Shown: one piece after another, positions 35,384 to 47,618 of the stretch | How positions within the stretch are numbered: position 1 is the first letter of the stretch | How the letters are laid out: every line of letters starts with the position of its first letter | Assembly: GCF_029227915.1 (NCBI RefSeq) | Contig: NC_079883.1 | Coordinates: 30,568,001 to 30,632,000 of the forward strand | Reading direction: 5' to 3' | Length of the DNA: 64,000 nt | From: Hydractinia symbiolongicarpus | Taxonomy: Eukaryota > Cnidaria > Hydrozoa > Anthoathecata > Hydractiniidae | The notes under the pieces: generated by a model | Databases searched by the model: none | What the model was told of the DNA's origin: nothing | What the model saw: only the letters and a program-made list of their open reading frames with translations | Made by a program: the position numbers and the translations under genes

Positions 35384-38309
35384 TAAACTTCTTTTATTCA
35401 GCGTCTCATCAAAAATGAAAACATTTTTGAAAACTACAAGTCTCATGCGTTTTAGTGGTAAAAAAAAATTTAAAAAATCGTTCGGGAAATGAGTTTACTC
35501 CCTGGGTACTTTCTTTGTATACATTCGACTATACGGGCCAAGCCCGGGATTTACGGGAAATCGCAGGATTTCGTTTGCCGGCGATTAAACTTCTTTTATT
35601 CAGCGTCTCATCAAAAATGAAATCATTTTTAAAAACTACAAGTCTCATGGGTTTTAGTGGTGAAATAATAATTTAAAAAATCGTTCGGGAAATGAGTTTA
35701 CACCCTGGGTACTTTCTTTGTATACTTTTGACTATACGGGCCGAGTCCGGGATTTACGGGAAGTCGCGGGTTTTCGTTTGCCGGCGATTAAACTTCTTTT
35801 ATTTAGCGTCTCATCAAAAATGAAAACATTTTTAAAAACTACAAGTCTCATGGGCTTTAGTGGTGAAATAATAATTTAAAAAATCGTTCGGGAAATGAGT
35901 TTACACCCTGGGTACTTTCTTTGTATACTTTTGACTATACGAGCCGAGTCCGGGATTTACGGGAAATCGCTGGTTTTCGTTTGCCGGCGATTAAACTTCT
36001 TTTGTTCAGCGTCTGATCAAAAATGAAAACATTTTTGAAAACTACAAGTCTCAAGCGTTTTAGTGGTGAAAGAAAAATTTAAAAAATCGTTCGGGAAATA
36101 AGTTTATTCCTGGGGTACTTTCTTTGTATACATTCGACTATACGGGCCAAGCCCGGGATTTACGGGAAATCGCGGGATTTCGTTTGCCGGCGACTAAACC
36201 TCTTTCATTAAGCCTCTCGTCAAAAATGAAAACATTTTTGAAAACTACAAGTCTCATGCGTTTTAGTGGTAAAAAAAAAAATTAAAAAATCGTTCGGGAA
36301 ATGAGTTTACACCCTGGGTACTTTCTTTGTATACTTTTGACTATACGGGCCGAGTCCGGGATTTACGGGAAATCGCAGGTTTTCGTTTGCCGGCGATTAA
36401 ACTTCTTTTATTCAGCGTCTCATCAAAAATTAAAACATTTTTGAAAACTACAAGTCTCATGCGTTTTAGTGGTGAAAAGATAATTTAAAAAATCGTTCGG
36501 GAAATGAGTTTACTCCCTGGGTACTTTCTTTGTATACTTTTGAATATGCGGGCCGAGTCCGGGGTTTACGGGAAATGGCGGGTTTTCGTTTGCCGGCGAT
36601 TAAACTTCTTTTATTCAGCGTCTGATCAAAAATGAAAACATTTTTGAAAACTACAAGTCTCAAGCGTTTTAGTGGTGAAAAAAAAATTTAAAAAATCGTT
36701 CGGGAAATGAGTTTACTCCCTGGGTACTTTCTTTGTATACATTCGACTATACGGGCCAAGTCCGGGATATACGGGAAATCGCGGGATTTCGTTTGCCGGC
36801 GATTTAACCTCTTTCATTAAGCGTCTCATCAAAAATGAAAACATTTTTGAAAACTACAAGTCTCATGCGTTTTCGTGGTAAAAAAAAATTTAAAAAATCG
36901 TTCGGGAAATGAGTTTACACCCTGGGTACTTTCTTTGTATACATTCGACTATACGGGCCAAGCCCGGGATTTACGGGAAATCGCGGGTTTTCGTTTGCCG
37001 GCGATAAAACCTCTTTCATTAAGCGTCTCATCAAAAATGAAAACATTTTTGAAAACTACAAGTCTAATGCGTTTTAGTGGTAAAAAAAAATTTAAAAAAT
37101 CGTTTGGGAAATGAGTTTACTCCCTGGGTACTTTCTTTGTATACATTCGACTATACGGGCCAAGCCCGGGATTTACGGGAAATCGCGGGATTTCGTTTGC
37201 CGGCGATTAAACCTCTTTCATTAAGCGTCTCATCAAAAATGAAAACATTTTTGAAAACTGCAAGTCTCATGCGTTTTAGTGGTAAAAAAAAAAATTAAAA
37301 AATCGTTCGGGAAACGAGTTTACTCCCTGGGTACTTTCTTTGTATACATTCGACTATGCGGGCCAAGCCCGGGATTTACGGGAAATCGCGGGATTTCGTT
37401 TGCCGGCGATTAAACCTCTTTCATTAAGCGTCTCATCAAAAATGAAAACATTTTTGAAAACTACAAGTCTCATCTGTTTTAGTGGTAAAAAGATAATTTA
37501 AAAAATCGTTCGGGAAATGAGTTTACTCCCTGGGTACTTTCTTTGTATACATTCAACTATACGGGCCAAGCCCGGGATTTACGGGAAATCGCGGGCTTTC
37601 GTTTGCCGGCGATTAAACCTCTTTCATTAAAGGTCTCATCAAAAATGAAAACATTTTTGAAAACTGCAAGTCTCATGCGTTTTAGTGGTAAAAAAAAATT
37701 TAAAAAATCGTTCGGGAAATGAGTTTACTCCCTGGGTACTTTCTTAGTATACATTCGACTATACGGGTCAAGCCCGGGACTTACGGCAAATCGCGGGATT
37801 TCGTTTGCCGGCGATTAAACCTCTTTTATTAAGCGTCTCATCAAAAATGAAAACATTTTTGAAAACTGCAAGTGTCATGCGTTTTAGTGGTGAAAAGATA
37901 ATTTAAAAAATCGTTTTGGAAATGAGTTTACTTACAGGGTACTTTCTTTGTATACATTCGACTATACGGGCCAAGCCCGGGATTTACGGGAAATCGCGGG
38001 TTTTCGTTTGCCGGCGATTAAACCTCTTTCATTAAGCGTCTCATCGAAAATGAAAACATTTTTGAAAACTACAAGTCTCATGCGTTTTAGTGGTAAAAAA
38101 AAAAATTAAAAAAATCGTTCGGGAAATGAGTTTACTCCCTGGGTACTTTCTTTGTATACTTTTGACTATATGGGCCGAGTCCGGGATTTACGGGAAATCG
38201 CAGGTTTTCGTTTGCCGGCGATTAAACTTCTTTTGTTCATCGTCTCATCAAAAATGAAAACATTTTCAAAAACTACAAGTCTCATGCGTTTTAGTGGTGA
38301 AAAAATAAT
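35259..38309 (+). repeat. ~3-kb segmental duplication, right copy (offset 10889)
   Basis: Partner of 24370-27420. It has its own changes, such as GGAAACGAG near 37312, CATCTGTTTT near 37472 and GGGCTTTCG near 37592, so the copies have begun to diverge. Confidence 0.86.
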
Positions 38310-38892
38310 TTAAAAAATCGTTCTGGAAATGAGTTTACTCCATGGGTACTTTCTTTTTATACTTTTGACTATACGGGCCGAGTCCGGATTTACGGGAAGT
38401 CGCGGATTTTCGTTTGCCGGCGATTAAACTTCTTTTATTCAGCGTCTCATCAAAAATGAAAACATTTTTAAAAACTACAAGTCTCATGGGCTTTAGTGGT
38501 GAAATAATAATTTAAAAAATCGTTCCGGAAATGAGTTTACACCCTGGGTACTTTCTTTGTATACTTTTGACTATACGGGCCGAGTCCGGGATTTACGGGA
38601 AGTCGCAGGTTTTCGTTTGCCGGCGATTAAACTTTTTTTATTCAGCGTCTCATCAAAAATGAAAACATTTTTGAAAACTACAAGTCTCATGGGCTTTAGT
38701 GGTGAAATAATAATTTAAAAAATCGTTCGGGAAATGAGTTTACACCCTGGGTACTTTTTTTGTATACTTTTGACTATACGAGCCGAGTCCGGGATTTACG
38801 GGAAATCGCTGGTTTTCCTTTGCCGGCGATTAAACTTCTTTTGTTCAGCGTCTGATCAAAAATGAAAACATTTTTGAAAACTACAAGTCTCA

Positions 38893-40719
38893 AGCGTTTT
38901 AGTGGTGAAATAATAATTTAAAAAATCGTTCGGGAAATGAGTTTATTCCCTGGGTACTTTCTTTGTATACATTCGACTATACGGGCCAAGCCCGGGATTT
39001 ACGGGAGATCGCGGGATTTCGTTTGCCGGCGATTAAACCTCTTTCATTAAGCGTCTCGTCAAAAATGAAAACATTTTTGAAAACTACAAGTTTCATGCGT
39101 TTTAGTGGTAAAAAAAAAATTTAAAAAATCGTTCGGGAAATGAGTTTACACCCTCGGTACTTTCTTTGTATACTTTTGACTATACGGGCCGAGTCCGGGA
39201 TTTACGGGAAATCGCAGGTTTTCGTTTGCCGGCGATTAAACTTCTTTTATTCAGCGTCTGATCAAAAATGAAAACATTTTTGAAAACTATAAGTCTCAAG
39301 CGTTTTAGTGGTGAAAGAAAAATTTAAAAAATCGTTCGGGAAATGAGTTTATTCCCTGGGTACTTTCTTTGTATACATTCGACTATACGGGCCAAGCCCG
39401 GGATTTACGGGAGATCGCGGGATTTCGTTTGCCGGCGATTAAACCTCTGTCATTAAGCGTCTCGTCAAAAATGAAAACATTTTTGAAAACTACAAGTTTC
39501 ATGCGTTTTAGTGGTAAAAAAAAAATTTAAAAAATCGTTCGGGAAATGAGTTTACACCCTGGGTACTTTCTTTGTATACTTTTGACTATACGGGCCGAGT
39601 CCGGGATTTACGGGAAATCGCAGGTTTTCGTTTGCCGGCGATTAAACTTCTTTTATTCAGCGTCTCATCAAAAATGAAAACATTTATGAAAACTACAAGT
39701 CTCATGCGTTTTAGTGGTGAAAAAATAATCTAAAAAATCGTTCGGGAAAAGAATTTACTCCCTGGGTACTTTCTTTGCATACTTTTGACTATGCGGGCCG
39801 AGTCCGGGGTTTACGGGAAATGGCGGGTTTTCGTTTGCCGGCGATTAAACTTCTTTTATTCAGCGTCTGATCAAAAATGAAAACATTTTTGAAAACTACA
39901 AGTCTCAAGCTTTTTAGTGGTGAAAAAAAAATTTAAAAAATCGTTCGGGAAATGAGTTTACTCCCTGGGTACTTTCTTTGTATACATTCGACTATACGGG
40001 CCAAGCCCGGGATTTACGGGAAATCGCGGAATTTCGTTTGCCGGCGATTAAACCTCTTTCATTAAGCGTCTCATCAAAAATGAAAACATTTTTGAAAACT
40101 ACAAGTCTCGTGCGTTTTAGTGGTGAAAAGATAATTTAAAAAATCGTTTTGGAAATGAGTTTACTCACAGGGTACTTTCTTTGTATACATTCGACTATAC
40201 GGGCTAAGCCTGGGATTTACGGGAAATCGCGGGTTTTCGTTTGCCGGCGATTAAACCACTTTTATTCAGCGACTCATCAAAAATGAAAACATTTTTGAAA
40301 ACTACAAGTCTCATGCGTTTTAGTGGTAAAAAAAAAATTTAAAAAATCGTTCGGGAAATGAGTTTACACCCTGGGTACTTTCTTTGTATACTTTTGACTA
40401 TACGGGCAGAGTCCGGGATTTACGGGAAATCGCAGGTTTTCGTTTGCCGGCGATTAAACTTCTTTTATTCAGCGTCTCGTCAAAAATGAAAACATTTTTG
40501 AAAACCACAAGTCTCATGCGTTTTAGTGGTAAAAAAAAAATTTAAAAAATCATTCGGGAAATGAGTTTACTCCCTGGGTACTTTCTTTGTATACATTCGA
40601 CTATACGGGCCAAACCCGGGATTTCGGGGAAATCCCGTTTTTTCGTTTGCTGGCGATTAAACCACTTTTATTCAGCGTCTCATCAAAAATGAAAACATTT
40701 TTGAAAACTACAAGTCTCA
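38893..40719 (+). repeat. 1827-bp 9-mer unit, copy 1
   Basis: Landmarks recur at exactly 1827 bp (9 x 203): GGAGATC at 39004/40831 and 39410/41237, CTCGTGCG at 40106/41933, and the TTTCGGGGAAATCCCG monomer at 40596/42423. The copies are nearly identical. Confidence 0.9.
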
Positions 40720-42546
40720 AGCGTTTTAGTGGTGAAATAATAATTTAAAAAATCGTTCGGGAAATGAGTTTATTCCCTGGGTACTTTCTTTGTATACATT
40801 CGACTATACGGGCCAAGCCCGGGATTTACGGGAGATCGCGGGATTTCGTTTGCCGGCGATTAAACCTCTTTCATTAAGCGTCTCGTCAAAAATGAAAACA
40901 TTTTTGAAAACTACAAGTTTCATGCGTTTTAGTGGTAAAAAAAAAATTTAAAAAATCGTTCGGGAAATGAGTTTACACCCTCGGTACTTTCTTTGTATAC
41001 TTTTGACTATACGGGCCGAGTCCGGGATTTACGGGAAATCGCAGGTTTTCGTTTGCCGGCGATTAAACTTCTTTTATTCAGCGTCTGATCAAAAATGAAA
41101 ACATTTTTGAAAACTATAAGTCTCAAGCGTTTTAGTGGTGAAAGAAAAATTTAAAAAATCGTTCGGGAAATGAGTTTATTCCCTGGGTACTTTCTTTGTA
41201 TACATTCGACTATACGGGCCAAGCCCGGGATTTACGGGAGATCGCGGGATTTCGTTTGCCGGCGATTAAACCTCTGTCATTAAGCGTCTCGTCAAAAATA
41301 AAAACATTTTTGAAAACTACAACTTTCATGCGTTTTAGTGGTAAAAAAAAAATTTAAAAAATCGTTCGGGAAATGAGTTTACACCCTGGGTACTTTCTTT
41401 GTATACTTTTGACTATACGGGCCGAGTCCGGGATTTACGGGAAATCGCAGGTTTTCGTTTGCCGGCGATTAAACTTCTTTTATTCAGCGTCTCATCAAAA
41501 ATGAAAACATTTATGAAAACTACAAGTCTCATGCGTTTTAGTGGTGAAAAAATAATCTAAAAAATCGTTCGGGAAAAGAATTTACTCCCTGGGTACTTTC
41601 TTTGCATACTTTTGACTATGCGGGCCGAGTCCGGGGTTTACGGGAAATGGCGGGTTTTCGTTTGCCGGCGATTAAACTTCTTTTATTCAGCGTCTGATCA
41701 AAAATGAAAACATTTTTGAAAACTACAAGTCTCAAGCTTTTTAGTGGTGAAAAAAAAATTTAAAAAATCGTTCGGGAAATGAGTTTACTCCCTGGGTACT
41801 TTCTTTGTATACATTCGACTATACGGGCCAAGCCCGGGATTTACGGGAAATCGCGGAATTTCGTTTGCCGGCGATTAAACCTCTTTCATTAAGCGTCTCA
41901 TCAAAAATGAAAACATTTTTGAAAACTACAAGTCTCGTGCGTTTTAGTGGTGAAAAGATAATTTAAAAAATCGTTTTGGAAATGAGTTTACTCACAGGGT
42001 ACTTTCTTTGTATACATTCGACTATACGGGCTAAGCCTGGGATTTACGGGAAATCGCGGGTTTTCGTTTGCCGGCGATTAAACCACTTTTATTCAGCGAC
42101 TCATCAAAAATGAAAACATTTTTGAAAACTACAAGTCTCATGCGTTTTAGTGGTAAAAAAAAAATTTAAAAAATCGTTCGGGAAATGAGTTTACACCCTG
42201 GGTACTTTCTTTGTATACTTTTGACTATACGGGCAGAGTCCGGGATTTACGGGAAATCGCAGGTTTTCGTTTGCCGGCGATTAAACTTCTTTTATTCAGC
42301 GTCTCGTCAAAAATGAAAACATTTTTGAAAACTACAAGTCTCATGCGTTTTAGTGGTAAAAAAAAAATTTAAAAAATCATTCGGGAAATGAGTTTACTCC
42401 CTGGGTACTTTCTTTGTATACATTCGACTATACGGGCCAAACCCGGGATTTCGGGGAAATCCCGTTTTTTCGTTTGCTGGCGATTAAACCACTTTTATTC
42501 AGCGTCTCATCAAAAATGAAAACATTTTTGAAAACTACAAGTCTCA
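40720..42546 (+). repeat. 1827-bp 9-mer unit, copy 2
   Basis: Starts at a recombinant monomer. The left marker GTCTCAT (C at 40681) belongs to the upstream unit end, and the right marker CTCAAG (A at 40720) to the unit start. This puts the junction within 40682-40719. Private changes include AAAAATAAAAAC near 41295 and ACAACTTTC near 41320. Confidence 0.9.
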
Positions 42547-43611
42547 TGCGTTTTAGTGGTGAAAAAATAAATTAAAAAATCGTTCGGGAAATGAATTTAC
42601 TTCCTGGGTACTTTCTTTGTATACTTTTGACTATACGGGCCAAGCCCGAGATTTACGGGAAATGGCGGGTTTTCGTTTGCCGGCGATTAAACTTCTTTTA
42701 TTCAGCGTCTCATCAAAAATGAAAGCATTTTTAAAAACTACAAGTCTCATGCGTTTTAGTGGTAAAAAAAAAAATTAAAAAATCGTTCGGGAAATGAGTT
42801 TACTCCCTGGGTACTTTCTTTGTATACATTCGACTATACGGGCCAAGCCCGGGATTTACGGGAAATCGCGGGTTTTCGTTTGCCGGCGATTAAACCTCTT
42901 TCATTAAGCATCTCATCAAAAATGAAAACATTTTTGAAAACTACAAGTCTTATGCGTTTTAGTGGTGAAAAGATAATTTAAAAAATCGTTCTGGAAATGA
43001 GTTTACTCCATGGGTACTTTCTTTTTATACTTTTGACTATACGGGCCGAGTCCGGATTTACGGGAAGTCGCGGATTTTCGTTTGCCGGCGATTAAACTTC
43101 TTTTATTCAGCGTCTCATCAAAAATGAAAACATTTTTAAAAACTACAAGTCTCATGGGCTTTAGTGGTGAAATAATAATTTAAAAAATCGTTCGGGAAAT
43201 GAGTTTACACCCTGGGTACTTTCTTTGTATACTTTTGACTATACGGGCCGAGTCCGGGATTTACGGGAAGTCGCAGGTTTTCGTTTGCCGGCGATTAAAC
43301 TTTTTTTATTCAGCGTCTCATCAAAAATGAAAACATTTTTGAAAACTACAAGTCTCATGGGCTTTAGTGGTGAAATAATAATTTAAAAAATCGTTCGGGA
43401 AATGAGTTTACACCCTGGGTACTTTTTTTGTATACTTTTGACTATACGAGCCGAGTCCAGGATTTACGGGAAATCGCTGGTTTTCCTTTGCCGGCGATTA
43501 AACTTCTTTTGTTCAGCGTCTGATCAAAAATGAAAACATTTTTGAAAACTACAAGTCTCAAGCGTTTTAGTGGTGAAATAATAATTTAAAAAATCGTTCG
43601 GGAAATGAGTT

Positions 43612-45605
43612 TACACCCTCGGTACTTTTTTTTTATATTTTTGACTATACGGGCCGAGTCCGGGATTTACGGGAAATCGCAGGTTTTCGTTTGCCGGCGA
43701 TTAAACTTCTTTTATTCAGCGTCTGATCAAAAATGAAAACATTTTTGAAAACTACAAGTCTCAAGCGTTTTAGTGGTGAAAGAAAAATTTAAAAAATCGT
43801 TCGGGAAATGAGTTTATTCCCTGGGTACTTTCTTTGTATACATTCGACTATACGGGCCAAGCCCGGGATTTACGGGAGATCGCGGGATCTCGTTTGCCGG
43901 CGATTAAACCTCTGTCATTAAGCGTCTCGTCAAAAATGAAAACATTTTTGAAAACTACAAGTTTCATGCGTTTTAGTGGTAAAAAAAAAATTTAAAAAAT
44001 CGTTCGGGAAATGAGTTTACACCCTGGGTACTTTCTTTGTATACTTTTGACTATACGGGCCGAGTCCGGGATTTACGGGAAATCGCAGGTTTTCGTTTGC
44101 CGGCGATTAAACTTCTTTTATTCAGCGTCTCATCAAAAATGAAAACATTTATGAAAACTACAAGTCTCATGCGTTTTAGTGGTGAAAAAATAATCTAAAA
44201 AATCGTTCGGGAAAAGAATTTACTCCCTGGGTACTTTCTTTGTATACTTTTGACTATGCGGGCCGAGTTCGGGGTTTACGGGAAATGGCGGGTTTTCGTT
44301 TGCCGGCGATTAAACTTCTTTTATTCAGCGTCTGATCAAAAATGAAAACATTTTTGAAAACTACAAGTCTCAAGCTTTTTAGTGGTGAAAAAAAAATTTA
44401 AAAAATCGTTCGGGAAATGAGTTTACTCCCTGGGTACTTTCTTTGTATACATTCGACTATACGGGCCAAGCCCGGGATTTACGGGAAATCGCGGGATTTC
44501 GTTTGCCGGCGATTAAACCTCTTTCATTAAGCGTCTCATCAAAAATGAAAACATTTTTGAAAACTACAAGTCTCGTGCGTTTTAGTGGTGAAAAGATAAT
44601 TTAAAAAATCGTTTTGGAAATGAGTTTACTCACAGGGTACTTTCTTTGTATACATTCGACTATACGGGCCAAGCCTGGGATTTACGGGAAATCGCGGGTT
44701 TTCGTTTGCCGGCGATTAAACCACTTTTATTCAGCGACTCATCAAAAATGAAAACATTTTTGAAAACTACAAGTCTCATGCGTTTTAGTGGTAAAAAAAA
44801 AATTTAAAAAATCGTTCGGGAAATGAGTTTACACCCTGGGTACTTTCTTTGTATACTTTTGACTATACGGGCCGAGTCCGGGATTTACGGGAAATCGCAG
44901 GTTTTCGTTTGCCGGCGATTAAACTTCTTTTATTCAGCGTCTCGTCAAAAATGAAAACATTTTTGAAAACTACAAGTCTCATGCGTTTTAGTGGTAAAAA
45001 AAAAATTTAAAAAATCATTCGGGAAATGAGTTTACTCCCTGGGTACTTTCTTTGTATACATTCGGCTATACGGGCCAAACCCGGGATTTCGGGGAAATCC
45101 CGTTTTTTCGTTTGCCGGCGATTAAACCACTTTTATTCAGCGTCTCATCAAAAATGAAAACATTTTTGAAAACTACAAGTCTCATGCGTTTTAGTGGTGA
45201 AAAAATAAATTAAAAAATCGTTCGGGAAATGAATTTACTTCCTGGGTACTTTCTTTGTATACTTTTGACTATACGGGCCAAGCCCGAGATTTACGGGAAA
45301 TGGCGGGTTTTCGTTTGCCGGCGATTAAACTTCTTTTATTCAGCGTCTCATCAAAAATGAAAACATTTTTAAAAACTACAAGTCTCATGCGTTTTAGTGG
45401 TAAAAAAAAAAATTAAAAAATCGTTCGGGAAATGAGTTTACTCCCTGGGTACTTTCTTTGTATACATTCGACTATACGGGCCAAGCCCGGGATTTACGGG
45501 AAATCGCGGGTTTTCGTTTGCCGGCGATTAAACCTCTTTCATTAAGCATCTCATCAAAAATGAAAACATTTTTGAAAACTACAAGTCTTATGCGTTTTAG
45601 TGGTG
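43612..45605 (+). repeat. Copy of 40974-42967 at 2638-bp offset
   Basis: CCCTCGGTAC, GGAGATC, CTCGTGCG and TTTCGGGGAAATCCCG recur at 2638 bp (13 monomers less one base). The left junction lies between GAAATAATAATTT at about 43575-43587, matching the sequence near 38900, and ACACCCTCGG near 43612, matching 40974. The intervening stretch 42970-43600 matches 38310-38920 at an offset of 4668. Confidence 0.86.
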
Positions 45606-47618
45606 AAAAGATAATTTAAAAAATCGTTTTGGAAATGAGTTTACTCACACGGTACTTTCTTTGTATACATTCGACTATACGGGCCAAGCCCGGGATTTAC
45701 GGGAAATCGCGGGTTTTCGTTTGCCGGCGATTAAACCACTTTTATTCAGCGACACATCAAAAATGAAAACATTTTTGAAAACTACAAGTCTCATGCGTTT
45801 TAGTGGTAAAAAAAATATTTAAAAAATCGATCGGGAAATGAGTTTACACCCTGGGTACTTTCTTTGTATACTTTTGACTATACGGGCCGAGTCCTGGATT
45901 TACGGGAAATCGCATGTTTTCGTTTGCCGGCGATTAAACTTCTTTTATTCAGTGTCTTATCAAAAATGAATACATTTTTGAAAACTACAAGTCTCATGCG
46001 TTTTAGTGGTGAAAAAATAAATTAAAAAATCGTTCGGGAAATGAGTTTACTTCCTGGGTACTTTCTTTGTATAATTTTGACTATACGGGCCAAACCCGAG
46101 ATTTACGGGAAATCGCGGGTTTTCGTTTGCCGGCGATTAAACTTCTTTTATTCAGCGTCTCATCAAAAATGAAAACATTTTTGAAAACTACAAGTCTTAT
46201 GCGTTTTAGTGGTGAAAAAATAATTTAAAAAATCGTTCCGGAAATGAGTTTACTCACAGGGTACTTTCTTTGTATACATTCGACTGTACGGGCCAAGCCC
46301 GGGATTTACGGGAAATCGCGGGTTTTCGTTTGCCGGCGATTAAACCTCTTTCATTAAGCGTCTCATCAAAAATGAAAACATTTTTGAAAACTACAAGTCT
46401 CATGCGTTTTAGTGGTAAAAAAAAAGTTTAAAAAATCGTTCGGGAAATGAGTTTACTCCCTAGGTACTTTCTTTGTATACATTCGACTATACGGCCAAGC
46501 CCGGGATTTACGGGAAATCGCGGGTTTTCGTTTGCCGGCGATTAAACCTCTTTCATTAAGCGTCTCATCAAAAATAAAAACATTTTTGAAAACTTCAAGT
46601 CTTATGCGTTTTAGTGGTGAAAAAATAATTTAAAAAATCGTTCCGGAAATGAGTTTACACCCTGGGTACTTTCTTTGTATACTTTTGACTATACGAGCCG
46701 AGTCCGGGATTTACGGGAAATCGCTGGTTTTCCTTTGCCGGCGATTAAACATCTTTTGTTCAGCGTCTTATCAAAAATGAATACATTTTTGAAAACTACA
46801 AGTCTCATGCGTTTTAGTGGTGAAAAAATAAATTAAAAAATCGTTCGGGAAATGAGTTTACTTCCTGGGTACTTTCTTTGTATAATTTTGACTATACGGG
46901 CCAAACCCGAGATTTACGGGAAATCGCGGGTTTTCGTTTGCCGGCGATTAAACTTCTTTTATTCAGCGTCTCATCAAAAATGAAAACATTTTTGAAAACT
47001 ACAAGTCTTATGCGTTTTAGTGGTGAAAAAATAATTTAAAAAATCGTTCCGGAAATGAGTTTACTCACAGGGTACTTTCTTTGTATACATTCGACTGTAC
47101 GGGCCAAGCCCGGGATTTACGGGAAATCGCGGGTTTTCGTTTGCCGGCGATTAAACCTCTTTCATTAAGCGTCTCATCAAAAATGAAAACATTTTTGAAA
47201 ACTACAAGTCTCATGCGTTTTAGTGGTAAAAAAAAAGTTTAAAAAATCGTTCGGGAAATGAGTTTACTCCCTAGGTACTTTCTTTGTATACATTCGACTA
47301 TACGGCCAAGCCCGGGATTTACGGGAAATCGCGGGTTTTCGTTTGCCGGCGATTAAACCTCTTTCATTAAGCGTCTCATCAAAAATAAAAACATTTTTGA
47401 AAACTACAAGTCTTATGCGTTTTAGTGGTGAAAAAATAATTTAAAAAATCGTTCCGGAAATGAGTTTACACCCTGGGTACTTTCTTTGTATACTTTTGAC
47501 TATACGAGCCGAGTCCGGGATTTACGGGAAATCGCTGGTTTTCCTTTGCCGGCGATTAAACTTCTTTTGTTCAGCGTCTGATCAAAAATGAAAACATTTT
47601 TGAAAACTACAAGTCTCA
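44982..47618 (+). repeat. 2637-bp 13-mer unit, copy 1
   Basis: Tandem with the next block. The landmarks TTCGGCTATAC (45061/47698), ATCGATCGGG (45826/48463) and ATAATTTTGAC (46071/48708; 46882/49519) are all 2637 bp apart. It holds two 811-bp sub-units. The copies look almost identical, and one visible difference is CAGGGTAC near 46261 against CAGGTTAC near 48898. Confidence 0.92.
45956..46766 (+). repeat. 811-bp 4-mer sub-unit (tandem pair 45956-47577)
   Basis: CTTATCAAAAATGAATAC and ATAATTTTGAC recur after 811 bp (four monomers less one base, the missing base being in TATACGGCCAAG). The pair is duplicated again at 48593-49403 and 49404-50214, so it existed before the 13-mer duplication. 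Confidence 0.88.

Larger units (their letters stand above)
19650..38300 (+). repeat. Domain III: satellite with truncated units and a dyad variant
   Basis: This is still one monomer family, but with a distinct variant set: GAAATCATTTTTAAAAAC in the dyad (about 19.8-35.7 kb only), GTGTCATGCG with GAAAAGATAATTT and TCGTTTTGG, AAATAAGTTTATTCC boxes, and all ten 87-bp truncated units. The longest frame in the window (185 codons, 23264-23821) lies here only because the 87-bp unit is divisible by three. No gene was recognised. Confidence 0.84.
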
